Shown here: in pieces, positions 24,542-36,162 of the stretch | Layout: every line of letters starts with the position of its first letter | Numbering within the stretch: the stretch's first letter is position 1 | DNA from: Merluccius polli | Lineage: Eukaryota; Chordata; Actinopteri; Gadiformes; Merlucciidae | Length of the DNA: 64,000 nt | Assembly: GCA_030340625.1 (NCBI GenBank) | Contig: JAOPHQ010000592.1 | Location: 50,001 to 114,000, forward strand | Direction: 5' to 3' | Position numbers and translations under genes: made by a program | Notes under the pieces: generated by a model | What the model was told of the DNA's origin: nothing | Databases searched by the model: none | Seen by the model: only the letters and a program-made list of their open reading frames with translations

Positions 24542-27500
24542 ATGTCGTCTACTTTCTTTATAAAGAAGAGCGGGAACTCGTCATTTCCTAAAAGAGGACC
24601 CAATTTAGCGACGTCTAAACGCAAGGTAAATACAATCATTAGCGGCATAGCTAATTCACAGTGCATACGGCCACCGGACTAGCCTGTATTTTGAGTTTTT
24701 TTGTGTACTTTCGACTGTTAATCGTTTGTTTAACGAGCTGAAACGTATCCTGCTTTGATATTAAACAACAACGTGGTCTACTTCTGCAGAGCGACGAAGA
24801 CCTCGGAAGCAATAGTAAAGGACGGGCGAAGAAGCCCAACTCGAGGCTAAATGAAGAAATCTCCAGTGACTCGGAGACGGAAAGGTACGTTGTGATGGTA
24901 TGTGGTCACAGTTCACCGATGGCCTCGGCGCCCACGTGTGTTCAATTAAATGTCAAATAATAATGTTGATTGCCGTTGAACAGCACTGCAGCGCAGCATG
25001 AGAGGGAGGAGGAGGAATTGGACGAAACGCCACAAGAAAAGAAGCTTAGATTAGCCAAGTCGTATCTTGATCAATTGCGAGAAGAAGGTAAGTTAGTCGG
25101 CGCTTGTGAAGTCGTGCAAAAATTATAGTTAAGTGCGTGATGTTGCAGTTGGATGTAATGGAGCAACTTTGAAATGAGTTGCATGCTTCTCCTCCACTCC
25201 CTAGAGGAAAAAAAGGCAGAGCAAGAGTCCTTTGAGACTGAATTGGTTGCTGGGAGACTACAAGATGACCTTGTAAGTTTGATTCTGTTGCCTTGTTTCC
25301 TTTACTGTGTACATTGTATGTATTGGACCGTATATATGGAGTTTTACATTTTCTGTCCTTTTCCCACAGCTTGAACAGAAAGGAAAACTTCAGCGATGTA
25401 TAGCCAAAGATGTAAGTGTGTGAATTGAATCTGCTTCCGATCACTTGTTGCTATGGTATGGTGAGTACCTAGGTCCTCCATGAAGGAGATGACATGCCAT
25501 GACTGCATTTTGTACTTGCAGCTCCTGCCACCAGACGCCTCTGAGATCCGTTTGTTAAGAGGACATAAACTCCCAGTCACTTGTCTGGCCATCTCGCCTG
25601 ATGAAAAGTACATCTTTTCTGCATCTAAAGACTGCTCTATTATCAAATGTGAGTATGCCCATGAATAAATGCCATGATACCATAAAACGATCAGTTTTGT
25701 AAATCAGAGTCAATATTTGTATGCTGTGTTATCAGGGGACGTAGAGACTGGAAAGAAGCTGCACACGATAGCTGGGGGAAGAAAGGGGACAGAGGCTCGA
25801 CATGTAGGCCACACCACGCAAGTCCTGTGCATGGCCATATCCTCGGATGGAAAGTACCTGGTGAGTATTTCTATCACAGATGCTCGGACAACAAACCCTC
25901 TGAAGTAGTACAGATAATCTTATTGCTGCCCAGATTCCACGGTTAAGTTTGACTGGCTACTGATTCTCTGATCTTCAGGCCACTGGAGACATGAACAGAT
26001 CAATCATAATTTGGGAGCCAGAAACATGCAAACTACTATATAAACTCAAAGGACACAGAGGCCCCGTCTCGGTAAGCTCTCATGATCATCTTTCAAAATG
26101 TGTATGTGTATATAAAACAACGCTGTGCTTTTATTTTTGAACATCATGAACCTTTGTGATGGTGCAACATGGTCCAGGGCTCCTCATGACACTTGTGTTG
26201 CATCTCTTGGCATCTAGGCTCTGTCCTTCAGAACGGGAAGCCACGATCTCTACAGTGCTTCCCACGACCGCTCCGTCAAGGTGTGGAACGTGGATGAAAA
26301 CGCCTACGTGGAGACCCTGTGAGTTTTTCTAGAATGTTGGCAATGGTTTTATGTGCAAGGTTACATGAGGATGTAGTAGACCACATGGCACTTATTAAAG
26401 TCAAACGTATACAACTAAGGTTTTCAAATTTAATATTTATTCAATAAAAATTCAAGCTATGGGATCTGGATTGGTAGTACGTGGGTCGGCGACAATGGTC
26501 CAATATCCAATTTAAGTGAATTGTGTCGGTACCTGATAACGATATAGGACCGATCGCCATCTCTAATCATCATGGTTGTCTGGTAGCTTTGGGCACCAGG
26601 ATGCCATCACGGGTCTGGACTGTCTGAGCCGGGAGCGCTGCGTGACTGCGGGCGGCCGGGACAACACCGTGAGGGTCTGGAAGATAACCGAAGAATCCCA
26701 GCTGGTGTTCCATGGCCACGGGTCAGTGGCTCCTCCCACGACATGAAGCAGACATTTACCTAAACTGGGTTGCTTTCTTATTAGGACTGTTTTATTAAAG
26801 CCCGTTTGGAGTTACTATATTCAAACTACCCCAGTGGAGCAAAATCTATTGTATGGCATTTCTATATGGTTGTTACATGTGGCATTATTGCTACAGGTTT
26901 TCATTTAAATTGTAATATAACACTTGCATACCCCACCTTCATTTGGAATTTGAACAAATTGCTCCAGATATGTTCCTGTTCTCTTGCGTAAACCTGACCA
27001 GTTTACTGTGTTGCTTGGGCTTCCTGCAGGGGATCAATTGACTGCATCCGGTTGATCAACGAGGAGCACATGATCACAGGATCAGATGATGGGTAAGACC
27101 TACTCTGTTCAATACGAAGTCTCAACCACCAACTTGTACTGCAGTCCAGTGTCTTTCTCCGCTCCTTTTCCCCTTAACGTGTGTGTGTCCGGCCGCCCCC
27201 CCAGCTCCGTCTCTGTGTGGAGTGTGAACAAGAAGAAGCCCCTGAGCACAGTGAAGATGGCGCATGGCAGCTTTGGCGCCGTGGGCCTGGAGCAGCCCCA
27301 CTGGGTGGCGTCTGTGGCGGCCCTGCAGAACTCCGACACCGTCGCCTCAGGTGCCTCTGGCTGTGAGAGTCCTCTTCAGCTGCTTCTGACATGCGCACAC
27401 ACTGACACAGGCATCCACACACATCCACAGGGGGTTGAGGGCTGCATCCTGAGGACTAGTTGCTATCCGCCACACATACATAAGCGGCAGGATGATTAAA

Positions 27501-30500
27501 GGGGAACTTTGCCGTTTTTCAACCAGCTTCATATCATTACAATGTGGGTAATGTATGCAAATGAACCAATGTATACCTTTCCTCCATTTTGCCTGCACCC
27601 AGATCTCCCTGCCACTTTGTCCGCCGCCATTCATTTGCATATACTACCCACATTGTAATGATGCCTAGCCGGCAGTTCCCCTGTAGGCGTGTCAGATATT
27701 CATGTATTGGGTAAACTAGATGGAAAAATATACATGCATAACTAACTGTTCGCAACTACCAACCTTGTTTCCTTGCCAACTAAGCCATTCCATCTGGAAG
27801 GTCACGTTTAACTCCTCTGTGTGTTATGTGGTCTGGCTTCAAATGAATTAATCACACAAGCACCGGACTCCAATAACTTGTGGTTGACCCCAACGGGGTA
27901 GTGAAGGCAGTTTCAGTTTAATGAGCGTGTCACCGTTTATTCGCACCACTATAAATGAATATGCCTCTACCTATTAACTCCGGGACATGCTTGGAATGCG
28001 GTTCCATGAGAGTTTTGGGTGATTTTGTATAGCTGTGCGTCATTGTCTTTCTTTTGTTTTCCATGTTAATGTGGTGCATTTGGCAACCGTCTCGTCACCA
28101 GGTTCCCACAACTCTCAGATCCAGGTGTGGGCGTGTGGCCAGGGCTTCCGCTCTTTGCAGCCTCTCTTCAGTGTGCCAGTGGTGAGCCCTTCCTCCTAAC
28201 ACACGATGTGTTCTCCCTGCTATCAGCAGCAAATAACCATTTTTAGAACACTCCAGCTCTACCTTACAAAATCATCCCCATGGGTTTTTCATTTTTGATA
28301 CCGTCCATACATTTCGGATACAAAATGACGTCTGAAATGAATGTCTCTTTATTTCCGTTTTGTGTTTAGACTGGATTTATCAACGGCCTGGAGTTTTCCA
28401 CCTCTGGAAATTTCCTGGTGGCAGGTGTGGGACAAGAGCACAGGTAACTTCTATTCAGTTGGTGTATCAACAGAAGACCAACAATGACTGTTCTGTTCCA
28501 CTAGGTGGCACTGTCCATTCTCCTTCTTAAAGGGGACCTATTTCACCACCAGGTGTGAGTGTGATTAGCCATTACAAGCCATTTCAAAATCTACCCTCTA
28601 CGTGACCTCACAAGTGGGAGTGTCCACACGGATGTATGATGGATAGATCAGCCTACCAGTTGGTACAGTCCACTGGGTAGGCTGTTACAGGCTGATCTAT
28701 CTGTCTATCACGTCCGTGTGATGTCACTGTAGGGTAGATTTTGAAATGGCTTTTAATGGCTAATCACACTCGCACCTGGTGGTGAAATAGGTCCCCTTTA
28801 AAGCCCTTTTGAAGGGACAGTGTTGGACATGTTATTGCAATGCTTAACATTGAACGAGATGGCATGTAACATTACCTGTTCTCACCCTTCCTTCCACCTA
28901 TGGACCCTAAAAGGGACTGCAATTAGTTGGACTGTGAAGCATTCTGTATTGCACATCTCTCATGTCACAAGAAGCGACGCATGTCTGTTTCTCTACAACT
29001 CTAACGCTGCTCTGCTTAATTTTGTCATCAGAACTAGCATGCATACTTTTCTTCTGCCATTAGGCAGAACTCTCGCCAAACAAACTGACGCACTGGAACA
29101 CATGCAGCACACAAGTGTTTCCTATTGACCCTCAATTACCAACCTCAGTCTTTAGATGTTTCTCCAGCTGGAGTGAAGGTGGCCATCTGCCATTAACACA
29201 GCCTGTCCAATCAGTGAGTCTCCTCAGGGAGACCCCGCCCCATAGCTGTTGGTTGTCGTTCCGGGCGCTTCCTGCTGCGGGCACCACTAACGAGACACTT
29301 CCCATCTCACAGTAGCTTCTTATGGATGACTTGCTCACTTCATCAGCGCATTAGCTTGTTTCTCTAGCACGTTGAGCATTCCCTAATTGAAGGGCAATTT
29401 AAGAAATATAATCTTTTTTGTATCTGTGACCAGCATCTAAAGTGCTATCACAAAATTGCTGGCTCTTGTTATTTTCTAATTAAACTGCCACGCTCTGCTA
29501 TGTTCTAATGTAAGAAGAGTACTGCTTCATACGCGTGTTGCGGGAAAAAAACATACTTGTATATTAGAAAATGGCCAAGCGTGACAGTTCCCCTTTAATT
29601 TTCATTTTCACATGGTGTCACTTGATGCCACATAGTGTCATTTGTTATAGGCCCTGTGAAACAAAGTCCAACTATTTGTGCTTCTAAGCCATGTCAAATC
29701 GTGAATATATTATTTTGATATGATGTATAATATGAGTTGTATGTATATTTTTCAAGAGTGAAGAACTTGCAGATGCAAGTCCTTTTTTTTGGGGGGGGGG
29801 GGGGAATAGTCGATTTTTGGGGGGCTTTAATTGATTCTTTATTTATCCATGTATGTTAGTCATTCTGTTATTTAATGAGTTGAGTATGATATAAATCATG
29901 CATTTCTATATATTTAGTTAATCAGCTTTTTCTTTACTTATGGTATAATGCTTGTTTATATTCTCTTTATTTATATCAGTCTTTATTATATTGCCATAAT
30001 TGTTTATATTGTCACAATATAATTTGATGCCTCTTATTTCCCAATATTAACATCAAGTCTTTGTCTGGAGTATTTTGAAGGCTTCCCCTCACCGCTTTAT
30101 TTGAAATTGATCCCAAACTAATTTCAGTGTGAATGTCTGCTCCATGTGATGGGTGGCATGGGGTGGTCTCTGCTGTCTCTTTATTGTTTGGTTGCTCTGT
30201 TCAATCACAAAAAAGGTGAAGGGGTTTTGGAGACCTTTTTTCTATCCGGTGTGTGGACGTCTGAAACATTGTCATTTAACGTGGCTTAAAGTTCAGTATA
30301 TCGGCTCTCTGACAAAGTAGTTACTCTGACTATAGTGGGGTAATTTACCTGTTACAGCAGGTACTAGACATTGTTGCATAGACTTAACAGTGAAATGCAT
30401 TGAGATGGACTTGTTGGTTGCATTTTTTTTGTTGTAATTTTACTGGATGCTCGACTCCCAACCGAAAAGACCTGGGTTCAATCCCTGATGTCTGCAGCCT

Positions 30501-30735
30501 CCCTGTAGGCATCCTTGAGCAAGATTGCCCAACACCTGACCTGCTTCTCAATGACATATTTCTGAATTCACTGTCCAGCCAGATAAAAGCGTTGGCTACA
30601 ATAAACTAACGTGGGTTTCTGTATTCTCCAAGGCTGGGCCGGTGGTGGAGACAAAAGGAGGCAAAGAACGGCATCTACATCATTCCTCTGAAACGACGGG
30701 GCGCTCAGCAAGAAGAGCCCCATGCAAAAAAATAG
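24542..30735 (+). CDS. rrp9: U3 snoRNP WD40 protein Rrp9 (U3-55K), 15 exons
   Basis: WD40 protein that binds the box B/C region of U3 snoRNA in the nucleolus, needed for early 18S rRNA processing. Exons: 24542-24625, 24790-24884, 24984-25087, 25205-25272, 25370-25411, 25522-25648, 25736-25860, 25979-26071, 26218-26318, 26587-26721, 27030-27092, 27205-27350, 28102-28181, 28370-28443, 30633-30735. All junctions are GT/AG and keep frame, giving 479 residues (human about 475). The basic N-terminus (KRKSDED, GRAKKPNSR) is followed by NEEISSDSETES and an acidic run, then the helix KKLRLAKSYLDQLREE. WD repeats run from about residue 135 to the end: RGHKLPVTCLA, SAAKDCSIIK-like SASKDCSIIKW, YSASHDRSVKVWNV, GGRDNTVRVWK, HGGSIDCI, GVGQEHRLGRWWR. 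Introns 12 and 14 (2.2 kb) carry MITEs and a SINE. Confidence 0.95.
27496..27684. mobile_element. TTAA-type MITE, second family (rrp9 intron 12)
   Basis: It starts TTAAAGGGGAACTTTGCCG and ends CCGGCAGTTCCCCT. Internally, CATTACAATGTGGGTA is mirrored by TACCCACATTGTAATG and ATGCAAATGAA by TTCATTTGCAT, so the element is largely one inverted repeat. The right end lacks the expected TTTAA. Confidence 0.65.
28527..28802. mobile_element. Palindromic TTAA-type MITE, copy B (rrp9 intron 14)
   Basis: A 276-bp sister of 6642-6927. It has TTAAAGGGGACCTATTTCA at the left and TAGGTCCCCTTTAA at the right. The same GGTGTGAGTGTGATTAGCC and its inverted partner are present, and the centre differs from copy A by small indels. 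Confidence 0.8.
29480..29598. mobile_element. Small TTAA-type inverted-repeat element
   Basis: The left side TTAAACTGCCACGCTCTGC and the right side, read inverted, TTAAAGGGGAACTGTCACGC match apart from a loss of GGGGAA on the left. The inner arms TTCTAATGTAA / TATATTAGAA also pair. Confidence 0.5.
29681..30010 (+). repeat. Dispersed AT-rich repeat, copy 1 (rrp9 intron 14)
   Basis: It shares word order with 32292-33245 in grm2 intron 4: ATGTCAAATCGTxAATA, AATATGAGTTGTAT, GGGGGCTTTAATTGATT, CATTCTGTTATTTAAT, ATATAAATCATxCATTTCTA, CAxCTTTTTCTTTACTT, TTTATTATATT. This copy lacks the hAT insertion found in copy 2. Confidence 0.75.
30440..30608 (+). mobile_element. tRNA-derived SINE, copy 2 (rrp9 intron 14)
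   Basis: It shares CGACTCCCAACCGAAA and a B-box-like GGTTCAATCC (30475-30484) with copy 1, then TGTAGGCATCCTTGAGCAAG, and ends with AGATAAAAGCGTTGGCTA before ATAAAC. That tail is a common end of fish tRNA-derived SINEs. The element stops about 25 bp before the last rrp9 exon. Confidence 0.75.
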
Positions 30736-30770
30736 CGGATTTATTCAAATGTGCCCACATGTTTTCGTAA

Positions 30771-30776
30771 ATTAAA
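30771..30776 (+). terminator. Candidate rrp9 poly(A) signal ATTAAA
   Basis: ATTAAA lies 36 bp past the rrp9 stop, implying a very short 3' UTR. A canonical AATAAA at 30971-30976 is the alternative. Confidence 0.5.
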
Positions 30777-31354
30777 GTCTATAAAACAACCACTCCAACT
30801 GAACTGTCTGGTTATTACTCTTGTTTGTGGAGTCAGGAAAAAAACGTGTTCACAGATTTCAGCTTACAGTTTTATGGATATATTTAGCTATATAATTCCC
30901 TTGTGATGTGGCAAGGGTAACAACTTCTATGCATGTGCTGCGTAGGGGTGTGCTTTTCACAGCTTGTGTCAATAAATGCATCACAATGACGTGGGTAGAG
31001 GGAAAATAAAGTTGTAGTTTTGCACATTTGTAACCTTTTATGAAGAAAACCAGCCTGAATCTTAAAACCGTCCTGGTTTCTTCCAAATATAGGAGTCTTC
31101 TGTTGCAGTAAAGTCTTCAGTTATGCTTTAATATCGTTTGACATTTTATCTTGAGGTGAATTCTTAATTACAGTGCTCAAAGACTTGTCGGCTTTATTCT
31201 TTTCTCGGATAAAATTAGTGAGAAATGATGCACAGGAAGACTCAAACACCTACATGTTTTATCTCGGCATTAGTGTGAATGTCTTGGATGTTTCAATTAG
31301 TCCACTCGGGTGCACACAAAACACAATTTATGGTTTTAATATTTAAAAAAAAAC

Positions 31355-31360
31355 TTTATT
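31355..31360 (-). terminator. Candidate grm2 poly(A) signal AATAAA
   Basis: Minus-strand AATAAA (plus-strand TTTATT) about 660 bp past the grm2 stop, in the space between the convergent rrp9 and grm2 genes. Nothing else was recognised in 30777-32020 apart from the microsatellite below. Confidence 0.5.
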
Positions 31361-31894
31361 TACATAAATTACAAAAAAGCACATACATCTCTACACAGGC
31401 TACATTAAAACAATGTCCATTATAATATTTAGTGTTCTAGTTTGGTTACTTTCACAAATGTTACATCTTTTTGTTCTAAGGAATGGCTCAGCTTAGTTCA
31501 TAGCAGTCTTTTAGTCATATCCGTCTAATCTAGTGGTATTTGGATCCTATTCACAACAATGTAAAGACCATTTTCAGTTTCTGTATTAAATAGGGATGGC
31601 TTCACAGCCACCTGGCTGACAAAACTTCTCACGACAAGTTGCAATGCATTCAACCGTTACTATGTTTTAAAACCAAGGAGATCACAGCATGTTAAATCGA
31701 TACAGGACGGCTTTCACGGTTAATACCGCGCACCACAAATATTTTTTTATGAAGCTTTCACAGTTTAAAAATGTATTCTTGCCATCGCCGGCCTACACGA
31801 CAACCTTTAGAGTTGAACGCTTGTTGATAGAGAAACATTATTCAAATGTAATGGGAAACCTTGTGCTTAGGGGATGGGGGGATGGATCTCTCTT

Positions 31895-31947
31895 GCGCTC
31901 TCTCTCTCGCTCTCTCTCTGCCTGTCTGTTTCTCGCTCTCTGCCTGT

Positions 31948-31984
<37 letters not shown>

Positions 31985-32024
31985 ACTCACTCACACACAC
32001 TCACTCACTCACTCACTCACTCAC
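31895..32024. repeat. (TC)n then (TCAC)n microsatellite touching the grm2 stop codon
   Basis: CT-rich tracts run from about 31895 to 31980 and pass into TCAC units that end at 32021-32024. The last TCA is the complement of the grm2 TGA stop. Confidence 0.9.
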
Positions 32025-33853
32025 AAAGAAGACGTGGTAGAGTCCACTACTTCTCGACCGTTGCAGACCGCCGGTACATAGTTGGAGGCTGAACCTGCAG
32101 AAGGATGACAGCTCTGGGTTAACATACAGAGACATAGCATGTGTACCCTACACACAAAGACCTTGTGCGTCAAACAGGAAGCATATGTATCATCAAATGT
32201 GCTACACCAACAATGATGGTGTCTGAAACCTATACTTAAGTAAGTAGGCCTATGTCTGCATAGTAAAGCAGTCTAAGTTTGTTTGTATGCTAATTCTAAG
32301 CTGCCATATGTCAAATCGTAAATAAACTCTTTCAATATAATATAGGCTTAATAATATGAGTTGTATTGTGCATATTTATATATTTTTCAATAGTGAGTGA
32401 TACAAGGACTTGCATACGCATTAAGAGTATATTATTTAGTCAGTTTTTTGGAAATATTTTTAGGGGGCTTTAATTAATTGATTATCTTTATTAGTCCATG
32501 TATTTTTATTAAAATGATGTTTTATTAGTCACATTCTGTTATTTAATATATATTTAATATTAATTTAGTATAGGAGAATTGAGCGAGTATATGATATAAT
32601 TCAGGCATCCCCAAACTACGGCCCGCGGGCCGGATACGGCCCGCCTCCACATTTGGCCCGGCCCCCTGAACAATACCAGAGACGCATTACGATTTTTTGT
32701 TTTGTTTTATTTTTATTTTTTTTTCGGTCTGGCCACGCGAACCCTAGACTCAGGCCTGGCTCTACCTAATTTAGTGCCCTAGGCGAGATTACTGTCTGGC
32801 AGGATGGTCAACGGGGGTCGGGGGGGCGCGCAATCATAACACACCCCTGGACCTACGACCGGCGGGGGGGGGGGGGGGTGCGCTTGTGTTATTTATTTCA
32901 TTAATAGTGTTATTATTTATTTCCTGACCTTTTTTTTCTGTGAAGATCCTGGAAAGGGTTATTAATATTTGGTTATGTGTGGCTTTCTGGAAAACAATAA
33001 ATGTTTACATTTAGGCACCCCTGCGATCGTCACACTTGTTCTGTTACAAACTGACCCCGGCCCCCATCAGAGAAGGGAAAAGTTATGTGGCCCTCACAGG
33101 AAAAAGTTTGGGGACCCCTGATATAAATCATACATTTCTATATCTTTAGTCAATCCACTTTTTCTTTACTTTACTGATATCATGCTTGTTTATGTTTATT
33201 ATAATCCCATTCTCTTTACTCTTGTTTATTATATTACTATCATTCAGACCTTATTGGACTGCACCAAGTGGAGCTGAATGGAGAGAGGATCCAGAAGGGA
33301 TCCTGTTTAGTGTTGATGTTGTTTCAGAATTGTCTTTGTAGATGATTGAATCCAAATGTGGAATTAAATCTAAATGCACTAATTGACTAATTATATGATC
33401 AAGAGCTATGTTGGGGTTAGGCGGAGTAATATATTACTGTAGTATTAGTAGGACTGTGAAGCATTCTGGCATTAAGGCACCCCTTATTGATTATGTATGG
33501 TGCAGGCTGACCTGTAGATAGGGGAGAAGCTTAGTTTATGTGGGGCGGCGGTTGGCAGGCAGAAATGTTAGCCCAATGTATGCTTTGCTCTGTACGTTTT
33601 TACCATTAAATCTGCCATTTGTTCAGATTTAATGTTTATTCATTGAACGTTGTTCTGTTGGTGTTGATCACTCCCCACCAGTAACAGCTGCTGGCTACCA
33701 TGCCACCACTAGGGCCTAACATTACACCTTACATCCCTCTTCACAAAGTCAAAGTGTTTTTTATATTATCAACAATTACTCACGTCCCAGAGCTGATGAG
33801 GTCTGGCGAGACATCTTCCGCATCTAATCTTAGCAAATGGAAGAGCGGGAAAT

Positions 33854-33907
<54 letters not shown>

Positions 33908-36130
33908 CGTCTGCGGGCATGGGTGTGTACCTTTTGAGTAGCTGGAGCCCGGGGCGGAGGCGGGGGCGGAGGCGGACACGGTGGCGCTGAAGCGGTTGGC
34001 GGTGACTCTGAGCGAGGTGACGTTCTTCTGGGGCTGGAAGAGGATGATGTGGACTTTGGGGGCGAAGAGGCAGCCCAGCACCACGGAGCCGCTCAGGCTG
34101 ACCGAGATGCACATGGTGGTGGTCTGCACCTGTAGGCCGTCCGCACACCGGTTAGAGCTCCATCTCACACAGGTGGGGCTCCCAATATCAACAATCACAT
34201 TATACATACACAAATAAATACGTTCGAAATACAATTTAAATGTATACATATAGGGTATAGGTATTTAGTTATTTATATATAGACATGTCTGCCAAGTGTA
34301 TTGTTTTTTTTATTTTCTATAGGTGGTATAAGCATGTATTATAAAAGCTTTAATATAATGCCTACAGCCCCTAAAATATAAACATGAATAAATATCACTG
34401 CAGTAAAAAGTAAAACTAGAAAACTACAACTCCACAAGCACCTCCCATGGAGACATTTTCCCATTCAGTGTTTTCATTAGTAGTGACATGTGCGTTCAGT
34501 TTAGCTTACACTTATTTGTGCTATACGCATGAATAAGAGGGCAAAATAATGTCCGTTTTGAGGCTATATAGCACTGCTGGCTGTCTTAGCACGGCATCGC
34601 CTTGTTAGTCACATGTCCTGTGTTAATGTGAACCGACTGCTGGGGTCGTGTTTCTGAGCAGTTTTCCTTGCAGCCCGCTGGTTAGCCCTGCAGTCCATTT
34701 CTTCTATTTGCAGAACTGCAGTGTGCTATGAAACCACCCTTTAATATACTGCACAACAACAACAATATCACAGGCAGAGCCTCTGCAAACAGACACAAGA
34801 TTCTTTGAATAAATTGCTTCTTTTATTTTTTTACGCTGATAGTGTTTTATAATGAATTTCGATCCAGATCCTTATCCGCCTTTATTGCTAGTTTTGAATG
34901 CATGAGGATTTCACTTATCTCCCTTTTTTTTCTCCATATGAATTGCAATCGCCTTCCTTAAATTCCTCAGTGCTTCGTCGAGCAGTTCTTTGTTTTAATC
35001 AAAGAACAGCAGACGCTCAAAGTGGCTGTGCACTGTGTAGTGTACACATATCATGGCTGAATCCCATAATAGCCACCCAGCATTGTTTTGTATTCTATGA
35101 GTGAGTAATCAATTTTGAAATGTAATCTTTAAAGTGTTTAATTCAGTACAGATCTAATTGAATCCAGAAGTGAGGAAATAAGAGAAAGTCTAAACAGCTA
35201 TTTGGAATGGTCTTAATGCCATGCAAGACTCAACATTTCAGACATAAATAGAGAAAAGAGGCAAATCCCCTTCTGGCAAAACAAACTATATCTTATTGTG
35301 CACCAGAACAAATGGTGTGCTACTGCTAGGTCCAAATCTGCCTTTGGCACCCGCTCTCTCAAACTTTCATAGTGCATCATCTCCACGCCTATTGTTATGC
35401 CTTGTCTGTTGTTGTCTACTGTGCACAGGGAAAAAAATACTAGTTCAGCCTTTAAGCCCTATATTTTCTTCTTGAGCATAACAAAGTGCTTATTGTAATT
35501 CTAGTGGGCAAGCATGGCACAACAAACATGTATGGTTCCCGTTCTGCATATATTCTACTCATTTGGATGTGGTCGTTTGTAGTGGGATGGCCAAAGGGCG
35601 GAAATATATGTAAAACAAAAAAAAAAAAGTTATGTTTTTTTTACTTGAAGCAATTACACACTACGGCTCCCCGGCCTCAGCGGTTGTTATGCAAGAAATG
35701 CATTTTTAGTCATGCAGTTAACTTTGACTATGATGAAAGAAATGCCCTAGCCTGGGATTACCTCAACACAATTAGTTCAATTTTTCCAGAGATTATTGTT
35801 GTATGTTATTTGGTTTAATTTGAGCATTAACATGGAACTCTATCCATGCAGAAATGCATTGGGCTGAAATCGCTGATCCTTTCTGCATATTCAGATTCTG
35901 CTTTTTCTCGGCAGAGGCTTTGTTCTTCCTTCAAGTCACATGAAAAGAGTCTCTGCTCTTCCATGCGACGGGTTGGAGGTGATCAAAAGGAATGTGGTAG
36001 TGACATCCACTTCTTACAGTATGGTAAACAAGCGGGAGGGTTTAAGGATCACACTTTTCTAAATGCCATCACATCATACACCGCCGAGCGGAGTGGCCGC
36101 ACATGCTCTCTCTGTGCGGTTGCACATGTT

Positions 36131-36162
<32 letters not shown>

